NCBI GenBank assembly: GCA_002428385.1
Contig: DIWB01000027.1
Location: forward strand, 17,137 to 81,136
Reading direction: 5' to 3'
DNA from: Bacteroidales bacterium UBA6117
Lineage (GTDB): Bacteria; Bacteroidota; Bacteroidia; Bacteroidales; VadinHA17
Length of the DNA stretch: 64,000 nt
Shown: positions 1 through 9,060 of the stretch, one piece after another
Layout: the number at the start of each line of letters is the position of its first letter
Position numbering within the stretch: position 1 is the stretch's first letter
The notes under the pieces: generated by a model
What the model saw: the letters and a program-made list of their open reading frames with translations, nothing else
Database searches by the model: none
Told to the model about the DNA's origin: nothing
Program-made: the position numbers and the translations under genes

Positions 1-497
1 TGGCAGGATGAGGCTATGAAAGGCTGGTTCCTGCTGTCGCGCTGCCATGTTATCCCGCCTTCCCATGGCGGCCTGTGCGATACCTTTGGCCGGCCGCCGT
101 AATCAAGTACCAGAGAATACACCCGTCCAGGCTCCTGTCGTTCTACCATTCGTATCCAGTACACATTCCCTTCCCTGGTGAAAATCAGCGATTTTCCATT
201 TTGTTCAGCCTTTGTCAGCTCGAGCGGTGGCTGCAGGTCGATCTGCATTACTTCCGATTCAGTTTTCACCCGGTAATTCACGGTATTTGTACCAAAAATG
301 GTACTGTCGGCGGGATTGACTGCAATATCGAGATGATAATAGGTCAGATCCCACCAGGCCCTTTCGGGAGTTATTGATCCGCGAAGGGAATCCTGCCGGG
401 TGAAAGTCCCCTGTGATGGAGCAAGATACTGGGAATCAACATTCAAAGCAAAGGAAAAAAGAGCAGCGAAGAGAACAGGGAAGCGGAATTGATTCAT
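1..497 (-). CDS. M1 family aminopeptidase, N-terminal part (runs off window)
   Basis: Reading the minus strand from the ATG at 497 gives 165 uninterrupted codons to the window edge, so only the N-terminus is present. It starts with a signal peptide (MNQFRFPVLFAALFSFALN). The next part resembles the N-terminal beta-saddle domain of M1 zinc aminopeptidases: ERAWWDLTYYHLDIAVNP near residues 45-62, MQIDLQPPLEL near 87-97, and PPWEGGITW near 143-151. These are typical of secreted Bacteroidota M1 peptidases. The zinc site (HExxH) would lie in the missing part, so activity cannot be judged. The protein probably trims peptides in the periplasm or outside the cell. It is divergent from the GH2 gene at 762. 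Confidence 0.8.
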   Translation of the reverse strand, partial: MNQFRFPVLFAALFSFALNVDSQYLAPSQGTFTRQDSLRGSITPERAWWDLTYYHLDIAVNPADSTIFGTNTVNYRVKTESEVMQIDLQPPLELTKAEQNGKSLIFTREGNVYWIRMVERQEPGRVYSLVLDYGGRPKVSHRPPWEGGITWQRDSRNQPFIASSC

Positions 498-562
498 CTT
501 TCATGTTTGTTAATCTGACAAAAGTAAAAAGATAATGCAAATATGCTATAGAGGAGGTCCCT

Positions 563-668
563 GTTCAAAGTTCAAAGTTCAAAGTTCAAAGTTCAAAGTT
601 CTGAGTTCAAAGTTCAAAGTTGTTCCGGTTATGAAGGTTCTGTCTTCGGTCTTCGGTCTTCGGTCTTC
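563..668. repeat. Two short tandem repeats (GTTCAAA and GGTCTTC heptamers)
   Basis: In the spacer between the divergent M1 peptidase and GH2 genes, GTTCAAA is repeated from 563 to 600 and again at about 605-621. GGTCTTC is repeated four times at about 642-668. Both have a 7-bp period and do not encode a plausible protein. Such slippage-prone arrays are common in Bacteroidota spacers. No function is evident. Confidence 0.8.
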
Positions 669-761
669 TTCATCAACCTATTCCTGTTTTATCATCCAAG
701 ACATCGTTTTTTCGCCCGAATTGTCTATTTTAGAACAAAATTTAAACCTAAACCAAAGACC

Positions 762-3305
762 ATGAAACGATTTCTACCCTCCTTTTTAATCATTGCATTT
801 TTGGCAAGCTTTGCGTGCACGCTGGCGGAAGCACAGAATTCTCCCAGGTCGCGCGAGTCGTTCAACCAGGGCTGGAAATTCATCAAGTTCTTCAATGCAT
901 CAACAGATGCTGCCACTTTCGACAAAGAACCTGCCGGACTTCAGCTTCCGACTGCCGACGACAAAAGCTGGCGGACCCTTGATCTGCCTCACGACTGGGC
1001 AATAGAAGGCCCCTTCAGTGATACACTTGAGAATAACACAGGTCTTCTTCCCTGGAAAGGAATCGGATGGTACAGAAAGCACTTCACCCTCGACGAAACT
1101 GACAGGAACAACCGGATCTACATCGACTTCGACGGAGCCATGGCTTATGCAGAAGTGTGGCTCAACGGGGAGCATGTCGGCGGATGGCCCTACGGATATT
1201 CATCTTTCAGGCTTGATCTGACTCCCTATGCAGCCTTCGGAAAGGAAAACGTAATAGCTGTAAGGCTCGACACAAAAAGCTGGGATTCAAGATGGTACCC
1301 AGGAGCAGGGCTTTACAGGAATGTCTGGCTGGTTAAGACCTCACAACTTCATGTTTCGTATAACGGACTCTATATTACAACACCAGAGATCAAAAAGGAA
1401 AACGGAGTTGTAAGTGTGAAAGCTGAAGTCGAGAGCCATATCGCCAAACCTGTATCGGCTGCAATTAAGGCTTCCGTGTATAAACTCGATAAACAAGGCA
1501 ATGCAACAGCGGCTCCGCTGGCAGAATTCACTTCGCCGGCAGCCCGGCTCCCCGCCAACGGAGATCATACTTTCAGGGTTGACCTTAATGTAAAGGAGCC
1601 TTCGCTCTGGGATATTGAGAACCCTGAGCTTTACAGGGTAGCAGTTTCTGTCCTCAATGGGAATGAGACTTCTGATATTTGTACAGGCAATTTTGGTTTC
1701 AGGACGCTTGAATTCACTGCGCGCGACGGATTTTTTCTTAACGGCAAAAAAGTTCCTGTCAATGGTGTATGCAACCACCACGACCTTGGGGCTCTCGGCG
1801 CCGCTTTCAACATAAGGGCTGCCGAACGTCAGCTCGAGATACTGAGGGAAATGGGATGCAATGCTGTCAGGACAAGCCATAATCCTCCAGCCCCCGAACT
1901 GCTAGATCTCTGCGACAGGATGGGATTCCTGGTCCAGGATGAAGCATTTGACGCCTGGAAGACACCCAAGAAACGCAACGACTACAACAAGCTCTTCTAT
2001 GCCTGGCACGAAGAGGATCTGAGAGCAATGGTCCGCCGCGACCGCAACCATCCTTCGGTATTCATGTGGAGCACCGGAAATGAAGTCGGAGACCAGAATA
2101 ACCCTGCACTGTCAGAAAGCCTCAGGCGGATCATCAAATCGGAAGATAACACCAGACCGGTGACTGTGGGATGCAACTGGGATGAATCAGGAACTAACGG
2201 ATTTCAGAAAACTGTTGACGCCTTTGGCATAAATTACCGGCTTTACAGGTACAATGCCTTCTTTGCCCTGAAAGACAATGATAACCTTCCCTTCCACTCC
2301 AGCGAATCAGCGTCGACGGTAAGCTCCAGGGGTGAGTATTTCTTCCCTGTGGTTGAAGGCGACCTGAACAATAACCTGCCGGGCAAAGGCATATTCCAGG
2401 TCTCTTCTTACGATCTTTCCTATCCGGCATGGGCATCAACACCCGACCAGCAATGGGAGATGCAGGATAAACACCCCGGTGTATTCGGTGAGTTCGTATG
2501 GACAGGATTTGACTATCTCGGAGAACCCACACCCTACGGAGGCGACCTGACAGGATTGAGGCCCGGAACGCGGAGATACGATCAGGCAAAGGCCCTTCTA
2601 TATATGCAGAACGTATCGGAAGTACCTTCACGCAGCAGTTATTTCGGGATAATTGACATTGCAGGATTCAAGAAGGACCGCTTTTACCTGTACCAGTCAA
2701 AATGGAGGCCCGAACTTCCGATGGCTCACATACTTCCCCACTGGAACTGGCCGGAGAGAAGAGGTCAGGTTACCCCGGTTCATGTATATACATCGGGTGA
2801 TGAGGCTGAATTATTTCTTAACGGCAAATCACTCGGAAAGAAGAAAAAAGGCCAGTTTGAATACAGGCTCAGGTGGGATGATGTTGTCTACCAGCCGGGA
2901 GAATTGAAAGTTGTCGCATACAAAAACGGGGAACTTTGGGCCGAGGAAAAAGTTGTAACAACAGGCAAAGCATCAAAGCTTTCAGCTTTAGCTGATCGTC
3001 CTGCAATTACTGCCGACGGAACCGACCTGGTATTTATAACTGTAAGGATTGAAGATAAGGACGGCGCTTTGGTGCCTCGCAGCAGCAACCTTGTGAATTT
3101 CAGTATCCAGGGCCCGGGAAAGATAGTTGCGGTAGACAATGGCGATGCCACCAGCCACGATCCGTTCCAGGCCTCCCAAAGGAAAGCCTACAACGGGCTT
3201 TGCCTGGTGATAGTAAAAGCCGATAAGGGTGCCACGGGTTCATTTACGGTGAAAGCCGATTCAAAGGGACTGAAAAGCGCCGTCGTTACTGTAGGTATTA
3301 AATAG
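762..3305 (+). CDS. Glycoside hydrolase family 2 beta-galactosidase-like enzyme
   Basis: An 847-residue secreted protein with an N-terminal signal peptide ending near AEAQ (residue 25). Domain order: sugar-binding jelly roll (about 30-200), Ig-like domain (about 200-315), TIM barrel (about 320-640), a DUF4982-type Ig domain (about 680-740) and a C-terminal GH2 C5-like domain. The catalytic acid/base is E441 in WSTGNEVGD and the nucleophile is E577 in GVFGEFVWTGFDYLG, with GCNAVRTSHNPP at the barrel start. The layout fits Bacteroidota beta-galactosidases that act on plant or host glycans in the periplasm or at the surface. The exact substrate is not readable. It stands alone, without an adjacent SusC/SusD pair. 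The gene ends 21 bp from the convergent epimerase. Confidence 0.93.
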   Translation: MKRFLPSFLIIAFLASFACTLAEAQNSPRSRESFNQGWKFIKFFNASTDAATFDKEPAGLQLPTADDKSWRTLDLPHDWAIEGPFSDTLENNTGLLPWKGIGWYRKHFTLDETDRNNRIYIDFDGAMAYAEVWLNGEHVGGWPYGYSSFRLDLTPYAAFGKENVIAVRLDTKSWDSRWYPGAGLYRNVWLVKTSQLHVSYNGLYITTPEIKKENGVVSVKAEVESHIAKPVSAAIKASVYKLDKQGNATAAPLAEFTSPAARLPANGDHTFRVDLNVKEPSLWDIENPELYRVAVSVLNGNETSDICTGNFGFRTLEFTARDGFFLNGKKVPVNGVCNHHDLGALGAAFNIRAAERQLEILREMGCNAVRTSHNPPAPELLDLCDRMGFLVQDEAFDAWKTPKKRNDYNKLFYAWHEEDLRAMVRRDRNHPSVFMWSTGNEVGDQNNPALSESLRRIIKSEDNTRPVTVGCNWDESGTNGFQKTVDAFGINYRLYRYNAFFALKDNDNLPFHSSESASTVSSRGEYFFPVVEGDLNNNLPGKGIFQVSSYDLSYPAWASTPDQQWEMQDKHPGVFGEFVWTGFDYLGEPTPYGGDLTGLRPGTRRYDQAKALLYMQNVSEVPSRSSYFGIIDIAGFKKDRFYLYQSKWRPELPMAHILPHWNWPERRGQVTPVHVYTSGDEAELFLNGKSLGKKKKGQFEYRLRWDDVVYQPGELKVVAYKNGELWAEEKVVTTGKASKLSALADRPAITADGTDLVFITVRIEDKDGALVPRSSNLVNFSIQGPGKIVAVDNGDATSHDPFQASQRKAYNGLCLVIVKADKGATGSFTVKADSKGLKSAVVTVGIK

Positions 3306-3326
3306 CCGGATCGGGGATCCCGGAAG

Positions 3327-4283
3327 CTAAAATCTGGCATCAGCCGGTATCATGTTCCGCTTTTTTACATCCTCAAATGCCTGGTCGGATGAATACCTGA
3401 ACTTGTAATTGAACCTCTCAATGATCTTCTTCGGATCAATCACGATCGGGTAAATACTTGCGTTCACACCGGCCGGTTCGAGATTCAAAAGTTTCAGGGG
3501 CCACAGTATGGAGATTACCAGTCTGACAAGGTCCAGGGGTATCCAGATGAATTTCTTACCCGGCACAAGGTCTTTGATCGTAGAATAACTGTCAGGCGCC
3601 AGATTATAAATCCCTGCAATTTCATCATCCCTGAGAATCAGGCGGATCAGTTCAGTAAGGTCGTCGGTATGAATGAACTGGACCCTGTTGTTTTTTGTGA
3701 AAGATGGCAGCCAGCCTATTTTCAGCAGCATCGACACTATGGTTGCAGGCTTGTTGTAGGTAGGACCTATGACGGTGCATATCCGGCATAGCACCCTTTG
3801 AAGATCTGCCCTGACCGGGGAATTCATGAGTAATTCCTCAATATGTTTCTTGTTCAGGCCATATACATATTTCCCCGGCCGGACGGGATCGGTCTCGCCG
3901 ATCCATTCAGGATTATCCCTGTGAGCGCCGTAAATAGTTGCGGAGCTTGAAAATATAAGCTGTTTCACTGAAGTGGTCCTGTTGCATATATCCAGGATAT
4001 TCTCCGACCCGCCCACATCAATCTGATACTCCAGCTGCCTGTCGCGGATCTTGTGAAATGTGCTTGCAAGGTGAACAACGTGTGTCGGACGCTCATCCTC
4101 AAAAATTCTCTCAAGCTTTTCTTTCTCTGTTATGCTGCAGTTGTAGAATTTATAATATCCTTTCCCTGAAGCACCCGGCAAGTCCCTCAGATCGAGAGCA
4201 ACAACAGGAATATTTTTCTCCGCCAGGTGTGAGGCGACTGCGCTTCCGATAGATCCTGAGGATCCTGTGATGAGAACTTTCAT
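3327..4283 (-). CDS. NAD-dependent epimerase/dehydratase (extended SDR)
   Basis: A 318-residue cytosolic protein with the extended short-chain dehydrogenase fold. The nucleotide-binding motif TGSSGSIGS is at residues 6-14, and the catalytic Tyr and Lys are in YVYGLNKKH near residue 140, with the Ser of FSSSATIYG ahead of it. Length is normal for UDP-sugar or NDP-sugar epimerases. Sugar specificity cannot be read from the sequence and no glycan cluster surrounds it. It is transcribed alone; a TACTTTTG box sits about 40 bp upstream of its ATG. Confidence 0.85.
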   Translation of the reverse strand: MKVLITGSSGSIGSAVASHLAEKNIPVVALDLRDLPGASGKGYYKFYNCSITEKEKLERIFEDERPTHVVHLASTFHKIRDRQLEYQIDVGGSENILDICNRTTSVKQLIFSSSATIYGAHRDNPEWIGETDPVRPGKYVYGLNKKHIEELLMNSPVRADLQRVLCRICTVIGPTYNKPATIVSMLLKIGWLPSFTKNNRVQFIHTDDLTELIRLILRDDEIAGIYNLAPDSYSTIKDLVPGKKFIWIPLDLVRLVISILWPLKLLNLEPAGVNASIYPIVIDPKKIIERFNYKFRYSSDQAFEDVKKRNMIPADARF

Positions 4284-4323
4284 TATGATTATTGTAATAT
4301 ACTGGCTTATAGGTAAAAAGATA

Positions 4324-4331
4324 CAAAAGTA
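4324..4331 (-). promoter_or_regulatory. Putative Bacteroidota -7 box for the epimerase gene
   Basis: The minus strand reads TACTTTTG, an exact match to the Bacteroidota sigma-A -7 consensus TAnnTTTG, 41 bp upstream of the epimerase start codon. No convincing -33 TTG is found at normal spacing. Confidence 0.45.
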
Positions 4332-4483
4332 AAAAATAAAGGTTCAATTTTTATTTTTTGCTCAGGTTTTTTCAGGGTACGCCGCAAAATAATCTTAAGA
4401 TTCTGCATCTACCGGAAATATTTACCGTCTTTTTTGATAATATAGTTTTTTAGGGATTAAGGAGACAAACCGTAGAATTAGCA

Positions 4484-4491
4484 TAAATTTG
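4484..4491 (+). promoter_or_regulatory. Putative Bacteroidota -7 box for the tldD-like gene
   Basis: TAAATTTG matches the TAnnTTTG -7 consensus, 25 bp before the ATG at 4517. The -33 region lacks a clear TTG, so the call rests on one box and its position. Confidence 0.4.
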
Positions 4492-4516
4492 ATGTTACAA
4501 TAAAACTCTATTCACT

Positions 4517-6031
4517 ATGCAATTAAAACGCCGTGACTTTATCAAGATCAGCGGGATCACTACGGCAGGTTCTCTTGTCATACCGCCTTTTTTAAATTCG
4601 TGCAAGGCGGTAAAGCTTTCAGCGGATGCTGAAAGCTATCTCAGTCATTTTGAGGTGACCAGGGCAACACTGCAAAAAGTAATTTCCGCGGCAATGGAAA
4701 AAGGAGCAGACTATGCTGACCTCTTTTTTGAACATACGCTAAGCAATACCTGCGCACTTGAAGACAACAAGGTAAACAGCGCCTATTCAAACATATCTTC
4801 GGGTGTCGGCATCAGGGTGCTTAAAGGCGACCAGACAGGTTATGCATATTCGGAAGACCTCACTGAAGAAGCCATGCTTAAAGCGGCAAGAACCGCATCA
4901 AACATTGCCGAAAGTCCCGGTAAATTTTCGGTTGCCAATATCACAGAATACGTCAAGCCGAACTATTATGCAATCAGGGGTTCATGGGAGGACACTTCAA
5001 TAAAAGACAAGATCCCCTACATGCAGAGAATGAATGACAACATCTTTGCTGCTGACAACCGGGTAACAATGGTAAATGTCTATCTCAACGACAACAGCTC
5101 CTACATCCTTTTCCATAATTCTGACGGACTGCTGGCATGGGACTACAGACCGATAATCGTGATCGCAGGGGTCTGCATAATGGAAGATAAAGGGAGCACC
5201 GAGAATTTCTACGTAACCCGTTCTTACAGGATGGGTCCGGACTTCCTTACCAATGAGCTGATTGATGAACTATCAACCGAAGTAGTCGACAGAACATCCA
5301 GACTTTTCAGCGCGGTCAGGCCGGAGCCTGGCGAAATGGAGATCGTGATGGGAGCAGGTCAGTCGGGCATACTTCTTCATGAGGCCATGGGACATGCCTT
5401 CGAGGCCGATTTCAACCGGAAGAACCTTTCTATCTTCTGTGATAAGATGGGACAAAAGATTGCAGAAGATTTTGTTACTATCATCGATGACGGCACTATT
5501 CCGATGAACCGGGGCAGCCTGAATTTTGATGATGAGGGTAATCCCACAGAGAAGACTTTCCTGGTCAGCAATGGTAAGCTGACAAGCTATCTTCACGACA
5601 GGATCAGCTCTGATTTCTATAAAGTGCCTTCAACGGGCAATGGAAGGAGGCAAAGTTTCCGGCATATCCCGATGCCCAGAATGAGAAGCACATACATGGA
5701 GAACGGACCTCATAAGAAAGATGAGATAATTGCCAGTGTGAAAAAAGGAATATATGTCGATTATTTCAGCAATGGTGAAGTGAACATCGGTCAGGGTGAT
5801 TTCACTTTCTTTGTGAAATTCGGTTATCTGATCGAGAACGGCAAACTGACAAAGCCGGTCAAGGATATTAATATAATTGGTAACGGTCCTCAGGCGCTTG
5901 CTGATATTGTTATGGTTGCCGATGACAAAGCCATTGACAACGGAGGAGGTATGTGCGGGAAGAACGGTCAGTCGGTTCCGGTAACAATGGGTATGCCTAC
6001 TGTGAAGATCAGGAAGCTGACTGTGGGTTAG
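4517..6031 (+). CDS. TldD-family metallopeptidase with Tat/lipoprotein-like export signal
   Basis: A 504-residue member of the TldD/PmbA family. The zinc motif HEAMGH is at residues 288-293, in the family context LLHEAMGHAFEADF, which marks this as the catalytic TldD-type subunit. Unusually, it starts with a twin-arginine-like motif (RRDFIK), a hydrophobic stretch, and a possible lipobox ending at Cys29. This suggests Tat export and possibly lipidation, whereas the well-studied E. coli TldD is cytoplasmic. The TldE-like partner begins 29 bp downstream and has no signal. The TldD/TldE heterodimer degrades small peptides and matures peptide natural products in other bacteria; the substrate here is unknown. 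Confidence 0.9.
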   Translation: MQLKRRDFIKISGITTAGSLVIPPFLNSCKAVKLSADAESYLSHFEVTRATLQKVISAAMEKGADYADLFFEHTLSNTCALEDNKVNSAYSNISSGVGIRVLKGDQTGYAYSEDLTEEAMLKAARTASNIAESPGKFSVANITEYVKPNYYAIRGSWEDTSIKDKIPYMQRMNDNIFAADNRVTMVNVYLNDNSSYILFHNSDGLLAWDYRPIIVIAGVCIMEDKGSTENFYVTRSYRMGPDFLTNELIDELSTEVVDRTSRLFSAVRPEPGEMEIVMGAGQSGILLHEAMGHAFEADFNRKNLSIFCDKMGQKIAEDFVTIIDDGTIPMNRGSLNFDDEGNPTEKTFLVSNGKLTSYLHDRISSDFYKVPSTGNGRRQSFRHIPMPRMRSTYMENGPHKKDEIIASVKKGIYVDYFSNGEVNIGQGDFTFFVKFGYLIENGKLTKPVKDINIIGNGPQALADIVMVADDKAIDNGGGMCGKNGQSVPVTMGMPTVKIRKLTVG

Positions 6032-6060
6032 AATAATCTCATTTAACAGAAAAAAATATC

Positions 6061-7380
6061 ATGATGAATACAAATGAAAAATATGCTCTGGCCGATACCG
6101 TCATTGAACATGCATTGAAAAGCGGAGCTGAACAGGTGTCAGTTTCGGTTTTTGACAACCGGAGCACTGAAATTGAGATCAGGGACCAAAAAATTGACAG
6201 CCTGAAGGAATCCAACAGGGCTAACCTTTCCATCGACATTTACGTTGATAAGAAATACTCATCTCATTCAACCAACAGGATGAACAGGGAAGAACTGTTC
6301 AGGTTTGTTGAGGAAGCGATTGCATCTACGCGCTTTCTTGCGGCTGACGAATTCAGATCCCTTCCCGGGCCTGAACTTTACTACAGGGAAGGCGGTCCAT
6401 CCCTTGGCATCTTTGACAGGAGCATCGATTCGGTTGATGCAAAGACAAAGATCGATCTTGCAAAGAAAGTGATGGATGAAGTATACGGAAAGGATGAAAG
6501 GATCCTGTCGGTCAGCTCTTACTATTATGACAGTCTATCAAGCGGAATAATGGTAACAAGCAATGGTTTCAGAGGCAGCTCGGAAAAGACCGGAGTGCAG
6601 CTCGGAGCGGAGGTCTCGGTGAAAAGTAACACCGGCCGTCCTAATGCCTACTGGTTTGAAAGCCAGTTGTTCTTCGACAAGCTCAGGAAAGAGGGAATTG
6701 GTACAAAGGCCCTCGACAGGGCTCTTAAGAAATCAGATCCTGAAAAGGTTAATTCAGGACTATATAGCGTAATCGTTGAAAACAGGGTTGCAGCCAACCT
6801 GCTCTCTCCCTTGTATGAATCACTTCTGGGATCGAGTCTTTACCAGAAACAATCGTTCCTCATTGGTAAACAGGGCAAACCGGTGGCATCCGGAGTACTT
6901 ACAGCCATTGATGACCCGCATATCCCTTCGGGACAGGGGTCCAGACTTTTCGATGATGAAGGTCTTAACGCAGTAAGGCGTCCCATTATAGAAAAAGGGG
7001 TGCTGAAAGATTATTACATTGACACATACTACGGGAAGAAACTGGGGATGAAACCCACTTCGGGAAGCAGTTCCAATGTGGTTTTCGAAACGGGAACCAG
7101 GAATCTCGATGAACTCCTTGCATCGATGAAAAAGGGAGTGCTGATAACCGGTTTCATCGGGGGCAACTGCAATGGCTCGACAGGTGACTTCTCCTATGGT
7201 ATCGAGGGATTCTACATTGAAGACGGTAAGATTGTACATCCCGTCAACGAAATGAACATTGCCGGCAACATGAACACTTTCTGGTTCAACCTTAAGGAGT
7301 TGGGTAATGATGTCAGGGAAGATGATTCAATCAGGATCCCTTCGTTGCTCTTTGAAGGGGTCCAGTTAAGCGGGATCTGA
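6061..7380 (+). CDS. TldE/PmbA-family subunit
   Basis: A 439-residue protein of the TldD/PmbA family lacking the HExxxH metal motif, as expected for the non-catalytic TldE partner. The C-terminal family region is clear: GFIGGNCNGSTGDFSYGIEG near 359-378, then MNIAGNMNTFW. The second codon is also ATG. It has no signal peptide although its presumed partner at 4517 does. Tat exports folded complexes, so it could be carried out with TldD; this is inference. The two genes are 29 bp apart and surely co-transcribed. Confidence 0.9.
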   Translation: MMNTNEKYALADTVIEHALKSGAEQVSVSVFDNRSTEIEIRDQKIDSLKESNRANLSIDIYVDKKYSSHSTNRMNREELFRFVEEAIASTRFLAADEFRSLPGPELYYREGGPSLGIFDRSIDSVDAKTKIDLAKKVMDEVYGKDERILSVSSYYYDSLSSGIMVTSNGFRGSSEKTGVQLGAEVSVKSNTGRPNAYWFESQLFFDKLRKEGIGTKALDRALKKSDPEKVNSGLYSVIVENRVAANLLSPLYESLLGSSLYQKQSFLIGKQGKPVASGVLTAIDDPHIPSGQGSRLFDDEGLNAVRRPIIEKGVLKDYYIDTYYGKKLGMKPTSGSSSNVVFETGTRNLDELLASMKKGVLITGFIGGNCNGSTGDFSYGIEGFYIEDGKIVHPVNEMNIAGNMNTFWFNLKELGNDVREDDSIRIPSLLFEGVQLSGI

Positions 7381-7407
7381 CAGGATAAGCGGCAACCAGT
7401 ATTAGTT

Positions 7408-7687
7408 TCATAGCATTGGTAATCTGATCAGGCAAAGAGCAGGATCAGGAGCTGTGCCATGAATATTCTCAGGAACATCACCAGGGGATAGACTGTGGCA
7501 TATGCCACTGATGGAGTTTCTGATTGGGCAATTCCATTTGCGAAGGCAAGGGCGGGAGGATCGGTCATGCTTCCCGAGAGAAGGCCGCAGATCTCGAAAT
7601 AATTGCGCTTCAGTGATATCCGTGCAACAAATCCGGTAAGAAGCAGCGGCAAGAGGGTTATCAGAGCGCCAAACCCCATCCATAAAA
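7408..7687 (-). pseudogene. 3' remnant of an AspT/YidE/YbjL-type transporter
   Basis: The minus-strand frame ending at 7428 encodes 83 residues from [13 protein letters not shown], including [19 protein letters not shown] and YPLVMFLRI. These match the extreme C-terminus of AspT/YidE/YbjL duplication-type transporters, normally about 550 residues. Family-like sequence stops at about 7683-7688, directly at the stop codon of the upstream PQQ-repeat gene (7688-7690); only 12 unrelated codons precede it in frame. The rest of the transporter has been deleted. A slightly longer overlapping frame (7408-7683) is a shadow. Confidence 0.7.
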
Positions 7688-8977
7688 CTATTTCTCTATC
7701 CTGTAAAGGAACTTTTCAGTCCTGACAACAACTGATTTCCCCAGAAAGGCCGGTGTACCCCAGATTCCCGAATCCATCTGAATGCGCGATACAATATCAG
7801 GTTTACGGCCCGTGCGTATGGCAGTCACTTCTCCCTTAACCGAAAAGAACCAGACAAGGTCCTCTGCAATGACCGGTGAGGCATTATGATCGGACCTGAG
7901 TCTTTCCGACCATATTTCCTTTCCTGTCTCAGCATCAATGCACATAAGGTAATTCCTCGTATTGACCGTATAGATCAGGCCGTCCTTTACCACGGGGCTT
8001 AGCATTTGAGTATGCGCCTGGTCATCACGCTTTTTCCAGAGTATGTTGGTTGAAGTGATATCGCCTTTCCCGTCGGGATTTACAGCAAACATTTCAGTAT
8101 AGGTGCCGCCGTCAGGACTGTTTTCGGAACCCGCGTAAAAAAAGACCTTCCCGTTCCACGCCACAGGCATCGGAACAGTCGACTCGGCCCCTCCCACCAC
8201 TCTCCAGACCTCTTTCCCCGTAAGCGGCTCATAAGCGCAGCACACCGCCGATCCGTTTGATATAAGGAGATCCTTTCCCTTAACATTCATGATCAAAGGA
8301 GTTACATAAGCCTTTTTTCCTATATTGGCAAGCGCCTTATAGGGTTCCTCAGGCCTGTCTGTACGCCACACCTGTTTTCCTGTGGCCTTGTCAAGCGCCA
8401 CAATAAACCTTACATCAGTGCCCTCGTAGTGCAGGATAAGCAGATTCCCGTAGATCACAGGCGATGAGCCCGGTCCCTGTACATGATTGCATTTCAGGTC
8501 GGTCCGCTTCCACGCCACCGAGCCGTCGCCTGTTCTGAGGCAGGCTGTGCCAAGGCTTCCGAAATGAACATATACGAATCCGTTTTCTATGCATGGGGTT
8601 GGACTGGCATATGTATTGATCCCGTGCTTGCTTATGCGGTCATCAACATCAAACACCTTTACGTCATGAATTACTTTTCCTGTCCTGAAATCGACGCAAA
8701 CCGCGTAGAGTTCAGTGCCGTCGGAAGTGGCAGTGGTAACCCACACCTGGTTTCCATAGACAACCGGTGAAGAATGTCCGTTTCCATGTAAGGCGGTCTT
8801 CCATTTGGTATTGCTTTCATTCCATTCAAGCGGAATATTGACGGCCGATGAAATACCATTCAGGTTGTTACCCCTGAAATGAGTCCAGCTGAGGTTTTGC
8901 GAGCAGGCAATTCCAGGTGTCAGCGAGGTGAGCATAAGAACCACCGTCAGTTTGTGAATTAATCTATCGTTCATCAT
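7688..8977 (-). CDS. PQQ-like beta-propeller repeat protein, secreted
   Basis: A 429-residue exported protein (signal peptide to about residue 26, IACSQ) built from repeats with the Trp-docking pattern of quinoprotein-type beta-propellers: [44 protein letters not shown] and GKEIWSERL. It lacks the dehydrogenase features (adjacent-Cys ring, cytochrome motif) of true PQQ enzymes, so it is likely a binding or scaffold protein resembling BamB-like or planctomycete PQQ-repeat proteins. An alternative start is the second ATG. It follows the penicillin-binding protein gene's 5' side and is separated from its 3' end by an 11-bp inverted repeat. Confidence 0.8.
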   Translation of the reverse strand: MMNDRLIHKLTVVLMLTSLTPGIACSQNLSWTHFRGNNLNGISSAVNIPLEWNESNTKWKTALHGNGHSSPVVYGNQVWVTTATSDGTELYAVCVDFRTGKVIHDVKVFDVDDRISKHGINTYASPTPCIENGFVYVHFGSLGTACLRTGDGSVAWKRTDLKCNHVQGPGSSPVIYGNLLILHYEGTDVRFIVALDKATGKQVWRTDRPEEPYKALANIGKKAYVTPLIMNVKGKDLLISNGSAVCCAYEPLTGKEVWRVVGGAESTVPMPVAWNGKVFFYAGSENSPDGGTYTEMFAVNPDGKGDITSTNILWKKRDDQAHTQMLSPVVKDGLIYTVNTRNYLMCIDAETGKEIWSERLRSDHNASPVIAEDLVWFFSVKGEVTAIRTGRKPDIVSRIQMDSGIWGTPAFLGKSVVVRTEKFLYRIEK

Positions 8978-9008
8978 AATAGAATTTTGATTTTAACGGT
9001 ATGATGGA

Positions 9009-9060
9009 ACCCACATGATTGAAAATTATATGTATTTGTTTATTTAATTCATGTGGGTTT
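9009..9060. repeat. 11-bp inverted repeat with 30-nt loop
   Basis: AACCCACATGA at 9009-9019 pairs perfectly with TCATGTGGGTT at 9050-9060. The right arm overlaps the last codons and stop of the penicillin-binding protein gene (minus strand); the loop is AT-rich. There is no U-tract after the second arm in either direction, so it is not a normal intrinsic terminator. It may be an operator or an mRNA-stability hairpin between the two minus-strand genes. Confidence 0.7.

Noticed and set aside
563..668. CRISPR-like array
   Set aside because: The 7-bp repeats are contiguous with no spacers, so this is a simple sequence repeat. No cas genes are present.
1341..1880. A 179-residue minus-strand frame opposite the GH2 gene
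   Set aside because: Shadow of GH2 coding sequence; no motif.
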